Source: Hyphomonadaceae bacterium JAD_PAG50586_4
Lineage (GTDB): Bacteria; Pseudomonadota; Alphaproteobacteria; Caulobacterales; Aquidulcibacteraceae
Assembly (NCBI GenBank): GCA_023242925.1
Contig: CP096134.1
Location: 3,677,501-3,741,500 of the forward strand
DNA: 64,000 nt
Direction: 5' to 3'
This document shows, one piece after another, positions 59,605 through 64,000 of the stretch. The position numbers and the translations under genes are program-made. The notes under the pieces were generated by a model that was not told the origin of the DNA, did not search any database, and saw only the letters and a list, made by a program, of their open reading frames with translations. Within the stretch, counting starts at the first letter, position 1, and the number at the start of each line of letters is the position of its first letter.

Positions 59605-60096
59605 TTATTGGTGGTACGACGCTTCTCGATCATCGAGTTCTGAAACCGACACTTCAACAGTCGCTCGCGTCCCCGCGGTCTTCAATCCAACCCAGACATC
59701 ATAGTACCCCGACTCAGGTTGCGCGAACCTGAATCGGGCGTTGCGCCCGTTTCCGCTATTGTCATCGCAATGATAGCTCCCACTGGGACCCCTGATAACA
59801 AGCACCGTGTCTTCAAATCCTTGCGTGGAGAAATTCAGCGGCAAGTGTCCATCCGTCGTAAAGTGCATCGACAAATCAGGCGCCGAGCCGATGTAGCCAA
59901 CGCAAGCGCCACCAATTTCGCCCGCGGCGTCGACGCCACCGCCCACGTCCACAATCGTAGTGTAGGGATCGGGAGCGAACCCACTGTGCGTTGGAGGCGA
60001 GAGGAGATCGCCTGGAGGCGCGCGCCAATCTTGCGCAAAGGCGCTCACGCTCCAGAGCAGACCTGTCGCCGCTAACGCCACTCGCTTCAAACGCAC
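59605..60096 (-). CDS. secreted beta-sandwich protein (hypothetical)
   Basis: 163 residues from a GTG start preceded by GGGAGG five bases upstream (VRLKRVALAATGLLWSVSAF, Sec cleavage after SAFAQ). The mature part has VGGGVDAAGEIGGACVGYIG, FSTQGFEDTVLVIRGPSGSY, HCDDNSGNGRNARFRFAQPE and SGYYDVWVGLKTAGTRATVE. This last order (DTVLVI..., C.DD..., G.Y.VWVG) is typical of pre-peptidase C-terminal (PPC)-like domains found on secreted enzymes, here as a free-standing protein. It would be periplasmic or extracellular. Single gene between copies 30 and 31. Confidence 0.65.
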   Translation of the reverse strand: MRLKRVALAATGLLWSVSAFAQDWRAPPGDLLSPPTHSGFAPDPYTTIVDVGGGVDAAGEIGGACVGYIGSAPDLSMHFTTDGHLPLNFSTQGFEDTVLVIRGPSGSYHCDDNSGNGRNARFRFAQPESGYYDVWVGLKTAGTRATVEVSVSELDDREASYHQ

Positions 60097-60122
60097 GATA
60101 ACCTCCCAATCAGAATCAAGGG

Positions 60123-60446
60123 CTAGCCGAGCGCCCCTAAATTGCCCTGCGGCACGTACGAACGATTGGAAACGGCGGCGCCGATCACTATCACGTATCG
60201 CGGCGCGCCTCCGCCACCGCCTGCAGGCGGTCGACGCGATCTGCCTGCATTGACGTGAAAACTCTTCCACCACCACCAACCGCGCCAGAAATCACCCCAT
60301 CTCCCGACGGCAGAAGGACAGCACCAGCCTGGCATCCTGCCGCCCGCCTGAAGTGCAAGACGGCTGACCTGAATGGGGGATGAACCAAGGAGGCGGGGGC
60401 GAAGGCGACGCGCTCGTTCAAAATGATCGAACACGGCAGCAAAAAG
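60123..60446 (-). pseudogene. possible degraded or frameshifted short gene
   Basis: About 320 bp between the PPC-like protein gene and element copy 31. One - strand frame reads AGAVLLPSGDGVISGAVGGG and MQADRVDRLQAVAEARR; after a shift the neighbouring frame ends YVIVIGAAVSNRSYVPQG. The pieces look protein-like but have no clear start or family. It may be a decayed cassette gene or non-coding DNA. Confidence 0.3.
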
Positions 60447-60553
60447 CCGGATGGCACGCGCGCAGTCGGCACCTCCCAACTGGCTCGATCGCGCAATTGC
60501 AGCCATTGGTTATGCTGCGTCCGCAAAGACCTGATCTCGCCGAAAGTTGCCAG
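60447..60553 (+). repeat. array element copy 31 (subfamily 2)
   Basis: GCAGCCATTGGTTATGCTGCG centre with GATCTCGCCGAAAGTTGCC right block; left half degenerate (CAGTCGGCACCTCCC). Confidence 0.75.
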
Positions 60554-60615
60554 ACCGACAAAGCTAAGCCGGCCCCTATTGACCCTCACGCGGCTGGATA
60601 GTGCAGCGTACAGGC

Positions 60616-61443
60616 ATGATCGAGCCTGTCACGCTTTCAAACACGACCAAGCATGTGCTGCATTCCGGCGCAGCCCACGACCGCTTTGAATTGTGGGTAG
60701 GACGCCCTGCACCACGCATGTTCTCCCCATCTAGCGAAAAGCCTCGTGTGCTTTACGTGCTCGACGCCGACCTATGGTTCGGCGTTGCATTGGAGATGAC
60801 GAGGCTAATGCATGCTCTGTTCGGGGAATTGCCGCCGCATCTTGTGGTTGGAATAGCTTATGGCGAGCCCGATTGGGCGAAACAATCGGCGCTGCGAACG
60901 CGCGACTTCACGCCGACCACACACCCAAAGCTCGGTCCCGCTGCGTCTGGTCCGCTTGCGCAGACACCGATGGGCCGGTCCAGCACGTTCTTGGAGTTCT
61001 TGCAACACGAAGCCGTTCCCTTCATCGACGCACGCTATGACACGGAGGGCGCGCCACGGACCTTGTTCGGCTCATCGCTCGGGGGACTATTCACGTTGTG
61101 GGTCTATCTGACAGCGCCCAGTGCGTTTTCAAGCTTCATCGCAGCAAGTCCGGCGATTTGGTGGGACGATGACATGCTCTTCGCCCTTGCCGCTCGGGCC
61201 GATCCATCGCGCTCAAACGCCTACCTGCACCTGTGCGTTGGCGGGCTGGAGGAAGACCCGCGTTTGCCTATGCTCGCGCCGTTCAAGATGGTCACACATG
61301 CGCGGAAAATGCGCGATACTTTGCTCGATGTAGAGGGCGCGACCCCGCGTGTTGCGTGTGACATTATCGCGGAGGAGACACACACAAGTGTCCTGCCTAT
61401 TGCGCTCACGCGCGGTCTGCGTGCACTCGCGCGAGTCGGGTAA
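60616..61443 (+). CDS. alpha/beta hydrolase (putative esterase, D-like fold)
   Basis: 275 residues from MIEPVTLSNTTKHVLHSGAA (GTG at 60601 possible). The fold matches the esterase D/enterochelin esterase-like group: PRVLYVLDADLWFGVALEMT, PHLVVGIAYGEPDWAKQSAL, TRDFTPTTHPKLGPA, FLQHEAVPFIDARYDTEGAP, then the nucleophile TLFGSSLGGLFTLWVYLTAP (GSSLGG, Ser about 161), AASPAIWWDDD and a late EETHTSVLPIALTRGLRAL with the catalytic His. It is cytoplasmic, lacking a signal peptide. Natural substrates of this group are acyl- or siderophore-esters; no iron genes are nearby. 29 bp before a MerR-type regulator gene. Confidence 0.88.
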   Translation: MIEPVTLSNTTKHVLHSGAAHDRFELWVGRPAPRMFSPSSEKPRVLYVLDADLWFGVALEMTRLMHALFGELPPHLVVGIAYGEPDWAKQSALRTRDFTPTTHPKLGPAASGPLAQTPMGRSSTFLEFLQHEAVPFIDARYDTEGAPRTLFGSSLGGLFTLWVYLTAPSAFSSFIAASPAIWWDDDMLFALAARADPSRSNAYLHLCVGGLEEDPRLPMLAPFKMVTHARKMRDTLLDVEGATPRVACDIIAEETHTSVLPIALTRGLRALARVG

Positions 61444-61471
61444 TTACGCCAACGAAGGTCAGTTCGCCTCT

Positions 61472-62236
61472 ATGAAACCCCCACAGTTTCATCAAATCAA
61501 AGATGTGGCTAGAGCAGCGGGCGTCTCCGCGCGCACCTTGCAATACTATGACGACATAGGCCTGTTGACGCCTGGGCGCAGTAAAGCCGGATATCGCCTG
61601 TACTCCAACGACGACATCCTGCGCTTGCAGCAGATCTTGATCGGGCGAACGTTGGGCCTATCGCTCGAAGAAATAAAGCAGACGCTTGACGATCCCGCCT
61701 TTGACCGTCGTGGCGCATTGTTGCGCCAGCGAGCGCTGCTGCTCAAGCGCGCCGCACAGACGAGCGCCATGATCGCGGCCATCGACGCGGCCATAGACCA
61801 CCTCAGTCCGCAAGGTGAAAACGTGGAATTGAAGGACATCCTCGGCGGCTTTGATCCGGCACAGCACGAAGTGGAGGTTAAAGCACGCTGGGGCGATACC
61901 CCCGCCTATAGGGCAAGCGCCCAAAGAACGAAGTCTTATGGCGAAACTGAGTGGCGTGAGATTAAGGCCGAGGCCGACTCCATATGGGTTGCAGCTGCCG
62001 AGGCAATGCGGGAAGGCGCCGCCCCTGATGGCGAGATCGGCGCCACGCTAGCCGAACGCCATCGCCGCCATGTTGACCGCTGGTTCTATCCAATCTCGCT
62101 CCAGCTTCACGCCAAGCTCGCCGATATGTGGGAGTCGGACGCGCGCTTCAGCGCCAGCATCGACCGTCACGGTCAAGGGCTCACTGTCTGGATCGTCGAG
62201 GCTGTGCGAGCAGCACTGCGCCAAGCGCAGCGCTAG
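61472..62236 (+). CDS. MerR family regulator with TipAS-like domain
   Basis: 254 residues from MKPPQFHQIKDVARAAGVSA. The N-terminal winged-helix MerR domain: VARAAGVSARTLQYYDDIGL, LTPGRSKAGYRLYSNDDILR, LQQILIGRTLGLSLEEIKQT (about 8-70), then a coiled-coil helix RGALLRQRALLLKRAAQTSA. The C-terminal half (FDPAQHEVEVKARWGDTPAY, SIWVAAAEAMREGAAPDGEI, RHVDRWFYPISLQLHAKLAD) is a TipAS antibiotic-recognition domain, which binds thiopeptides and other drugs. It may control the adjacent esterase gene, which ends 29 bp upstream on the same strand. Element copy 32 follows it. Confidence 0.9.
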   Translation: MKPPQFHQIKDVARAAGVSARTLQYYDDIGLLTPGRSKAGYRLYSNDDILRLQQILIGRTLGLSLEEIKQTLDDPAFDRRGALLRQRALLLKRAAQTSAMIAAIDAAIDHLSPQGENVELKDILGGFDPAQHEVEVKARWGDTPAYRASAQRTKSYGETEWREIKAEADSIWVAAAEAMREGAAPDGEIGATLAERHRRHVDRWFYPISLQLHAKLADMWESDARFSASIDRHGQGLTVWIVEAVRAALRQAQR

Positions 62237-62274
62237 CTAGCGCTCTTAAACAACAACGGAGCCGCTCGCGTAAC

Positions 62275-62392
62275 CGTCTGTTTTGGGCCACGGCCCGGCG
62301 CTGAGCAATATTTCTCGAATGACCGGCGCGATTCAATCCAGCCCTTCGCACCCTGCCCGCAATCCGGCATGCCGTCGCCGATCTTTGTCATT
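62275..62392 (+). repeat. array element copy 32 (complete)
   Basis: CGTCTGTTTTGGGCCACGGC, CAATATTTCTCGAATGACCG, GCACCCTGCCCGCAATCCGG and GTCGCCGATCTTTGTCATT. The best copy of the GGGCCACGGC subgroup, related to copies 27 and 28. Confidence 0.95.
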
Positions 62393-62441
62393 CGGCGAAA
62401 CAACAGTAAAAGCCCAAATCGCTAACTTGCCGGAGCGGGAC

Positions 62442-63326
62442 ATGAGCGAACCAGACTTCCCATCCGCTTTAGCCGCCAGTCGAGTACCCGCCGTTTGGCT
62501 CCAGCGATCGGCGGCTGCACCATCACAAAGCAAACTGGGCGGCCTGCCTGATTTGGCCGATCAGATTCCTTGGCCCGCGCATCGTGAATCTGGCCAACCG
62601 TTACACTTCTTAGCTCAGATTGATCTTTCTGAACTGCCCGCAACACCCCTACCAGGGACGCCGGCAGAGATGCGTTTGCCCCCCACGGGCATGCTCTATT
62701 TTTTCGCCGATATCGGGGAGGAGATGCTTTGGGGTGAGGACACGGGAGAGGACGCGCCAAAAAACAGCCGCGTTCTCTTTGCCAACGAAGCTGGGCCACC
62801 AAGGGCACCACCGCCAGAGTTGCCCTTGATCGCAGGAAGCTACGGCAGGGGAATTCGCGTATTTCCCGAGGCGAAGCTGATCGCTCACGCAATTGACAGT
62901 TTCTGGGGCGCCAGAAAGAGTTTCCCCGACGCGTTTAGCCATGCCGCTGATCTGGAGATGATTGCGTCTATTCATCGGGCAGTTGGCGAGCTGCCCCTCA
63001 TCACTAGCGACAAAGTAGATGCTGACTGGCTAGCGCTTGGGAAGCACTCGGCGGCATTTTTTCAGCGCGTCTACAGTACCGGCACCAAAGACGAAAAAGA
63101 GCCTTGGATAGTCCGCCATCAAATGTTGGGAGCGCCTGCATCTGTTCAAAATGCTGCCGATGATGCGAAGGAGAACGGTGACCTTCTTCTCCTGCAGATT
63201 GATACCGACCAAGCGGTCCACGAAGACTTCAAGTTCTGCGATCTCGGCATGGTGCAGTTCTGGATGCACCCAAGCGACCTTGAGGTCGGTCGGTTCGAAC
63301 GCGCCTGGGCGACCACGGAAGGTTAA
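62442..63326 (+). CDS. DUF1963 (YwqG-like) protein
   Basis: 294 residues from MSEPDFPSALAASRVPAVWL with GGAGCGGGAC before the ATG; the upstream reading crosses element copy 32. The order SKLGGLPDLADQIPWPAHRE (about 29-48), PLHFLAQIDLSELPATPLPG (about 53-72), PPTGMLYFFADIGEEMLWGE and the late GDLLLLQIDTDQAVHEDFKF, ending CDLGMVQFWMHPSDLEVGRF, is the DUF1963/YwqG signature, a cytoplasmic beta-rich domain of unknown function often found near toxin-immunity genes. It is intact and of normal length. Single gene between copies 32 and 33. Confidence 0.92.
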   Translation: MSEPDFPSALAASRVPAVWLQRSAAAPSQSKLGGLPDLADQIPWPAHRESGQPLHFLAQIDLSELPATPLPGTPAEMRLPPTGMLYFFADIGEEMLWGEDTGEDAPKNSRVLFANEAGPPRAPPPELPLIAGSYGRGIRVFPEAKLIAHAIDSFWGARKSFPDAFSHAADLEMIASIHRAVGELPLITSDKVDADWLALGKHSAAFFQRVYSTGTKDEKEPWIVRHQMLGAPASVQNAADDAKENGDLLLLQIDTDQAVHEDFKFCDLGMVQFWMHPSDLEVGRFERAWATTEG

Positions 63327-63343
63327 GCGCGGTCTTCGAAGAC

Positions 63344-63463
63344 GATTGTCCGTTTAGGGCCACGGCGCGCCAACGGTGAAATTTTTGGAGCGGCCGACGC
63401 GCTCGAAACCCGTCACTCGCGCCCTGCCCGTCAATTCGGCGCACGATCGCCGACAGCGGATAT
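63344..63463 (+). repeat. array element copy 33 (complete)
   Basis: GATTGTCCG left, GGGCCACGGCGCGCCAACGG, GAAATTTTTGGAGCGGCCGA, CTGCCCGTCAATTCGGCGCA and CGATCGCCGACAGCGGATAT. Confidence 0.93.
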
Positions 63464-63482
63464 GCGACGGTTGCACCAGAAG

Positions 63483-63872
63483 CTATGGCAGCAGCGCAAC
63501 CGCCTCGATCTCGATCTTCCACGCAGGATCTACCAATCGCGTTACGAAGACAGCAGTGGACGCGGGACGATGCTCCCCAAGATGTTTAGCGCGCGCCTTT
63601 CGAACACAATCGTCACCGTCGTCATCCTCCGTGAGGAAGGTGGTAAGTTTGACGATATTCGAGGGTGGAACGCCACGCGAGGCGAGGATTGCAACGATGT
63701 TTGCGTAAACTTGATCTGCCTGCTCGGCCAGCGTCGCCCTCACCGATCCGTCGCGAGCCACTGGCACCTGGCCCGAAAGAAAAAGCAGAGACCGGCCCGG
63801 CGGTGTTTCGACGGCATGAGTGTAGCGCCCACTGGGCGCTGCGACCGAGTCTGGATTGTGGAGCTTAAGCAT
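63483..63872 (-). CDS. RidA/YjgF family protein
   Basis: 129 residues. RidA-like features: MLKLHNPDSVAAPSGRYTHA (opening of reactive-intermediate deaminases), LLFLSGQVPVARDGSVRATL (SGQV..., about 29-48), EQADQVYANIVAILASRGVP, SNIVKLTTFLTEDDD and the ending RPASTAVFVTRLVDPAWKIE, IEAVALLP (catalytic Arg in FVTRLVDP, conserved Glu in IEIEAVA). RidA hydrolyses reactive 2-aminoacrylate-type enamines; many array-borne paralogues have other, unknown substrates. A trimeric cytoplasmic protein is expected. Single gene between copies 33 and 34. Confidence 0.92.
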   Translation of the reverse strand: MLKLHNPDSVAAPSGRYTHAVETPPGRSLLFLSGQVPVARDGSVRATLAEQADQVYANIVAILASRGVPPSNIVKLTTFLTEDDDGDDCVRKARAKHLGEHRPASTAVFVTRLVDPAWKIEIEAVALLP

Positions 63873-63929
63873 CGACGCCTTTCAATTGTGATGCGGACTG
63901 ATGTGCCTGCGTGATCGCTTCACATGATC

Positions 63930-64000
63930 GGTGGAAAAGGGCCAGACCCGCGCCTTTGGTGAAATTTTTCGAGTGGCAGGCCCGCTCCAATCAAGCCGTT
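63930..64000 (+). repeat. array element copy 34, cut by the window end
   Basis: GGGCCAGACCCGCGCC, GTGAAATTTTTCGAGTGGCA and CCGCTCCAATCAAGCCG, i.e. the left half; the array continues beyond the window. Confidence 0.88.

Noticed and set aside
3855..64000. Canonical integron attC array
   Set aside because: The layout fits, but the elements lack the RYYYAAC/GTTRRRY core sites at their ends, the conserved termini being AATGTC and GACATT, and no integrase gene is in the window. It is reported as an unnamed element instead.
1..64000. tRNA, rRNA and replication-origin features
   Set aside because: No cloverleaf with CCA-proximal T-loop, no rRNA sequence and no DnaA-box cluster was found by eye; a tRNAscan run would settle it.

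Overview
The window is GC-rich DNA from a Gram-negative bacterium, most likely an alphaproteobacterium of the Caulobacterales/Hyphomonadales type. This is inferred from the gene families (TonB-dependent receptor, SIMPL-domain protein, PF10118 ferritin-like hydrolase, many short lipoproteins). No rRNA, tRNA, CRISPR array or replication origin was seen.

Layout. (1) 1-3.85 kb: a + strand module of a MoxR-type AAA ATPase (C-terminus only), a DUF5682 protein and a VWA/CoxE-like protein. (2) 3.85-33.4 kb: a patchwork of mostly single, small genes on both strands (lipoproteins, small membrane proteins, DUF4274, DUF6632, DUF1877, DUF6881, DUF2867, nitroreductase, agmatine deiminase). They are separated by copies of one ~118-bp imperfectly palindromic element. 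I count about 35 full or partial copies in the window, and all read in the same direction on the + strand whatever the direction of the neighbouring genes. Many genes stop exactly at, or inside, an element end. The arrangement recalls an integron cassette array, but the element lacks the canonical attC core sites. (3) 15.7-23.7 kb, inside the array: a predicted NTP-dependent conflict (immunity-like) operon on the - strand with a TIR protein, a MoxR AAA ATPase, a large two-part membrane protein and a membrane WD40-FGE/SUMF1 protein, plus a divergent membrane beta-propeller-like protein. (4) 33.6-54.3 kb: an element-free catabolic island with two acyl-CoA ligases, MaoC hydratase, MFE-2-like SDR, two thiolases, enoyl-CoA hydratase, TonB receptor, a five-gene operon (ferritin-like hydrolase, cupin, zinc alcohol dehydrogenase, alpha/beta hydrolase, PfpI), an epimerase, two TetR regulators and an FAD oxidoreductase. 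A shared 18-20-bp palindrome lies at four divergent or upstream promoters and probably makes the island one TetR regulon for side-chain-type beta-oxidation of a hydrophobic substrate. (5) 54.4-64 kb: the element array resumes, with a group II intron, a membrane-anchored XRE regulator with a serine-hydrolase lipoprotein, an esterase, a TipAS-type MerR regulator, a DUF1963 protein and a RidA protein. An IS110-family (IS1111-like) insertion sequence sits at 4.5-5.7 kb.

Quality note. At least ten conserved genes are interrupted by single-base shifts, and most of these fall in G, C or T homopolymer runs. This pattern suggests uncorrected long-read indels more than real decay. Two other genes carry in-frame stop codons instead.
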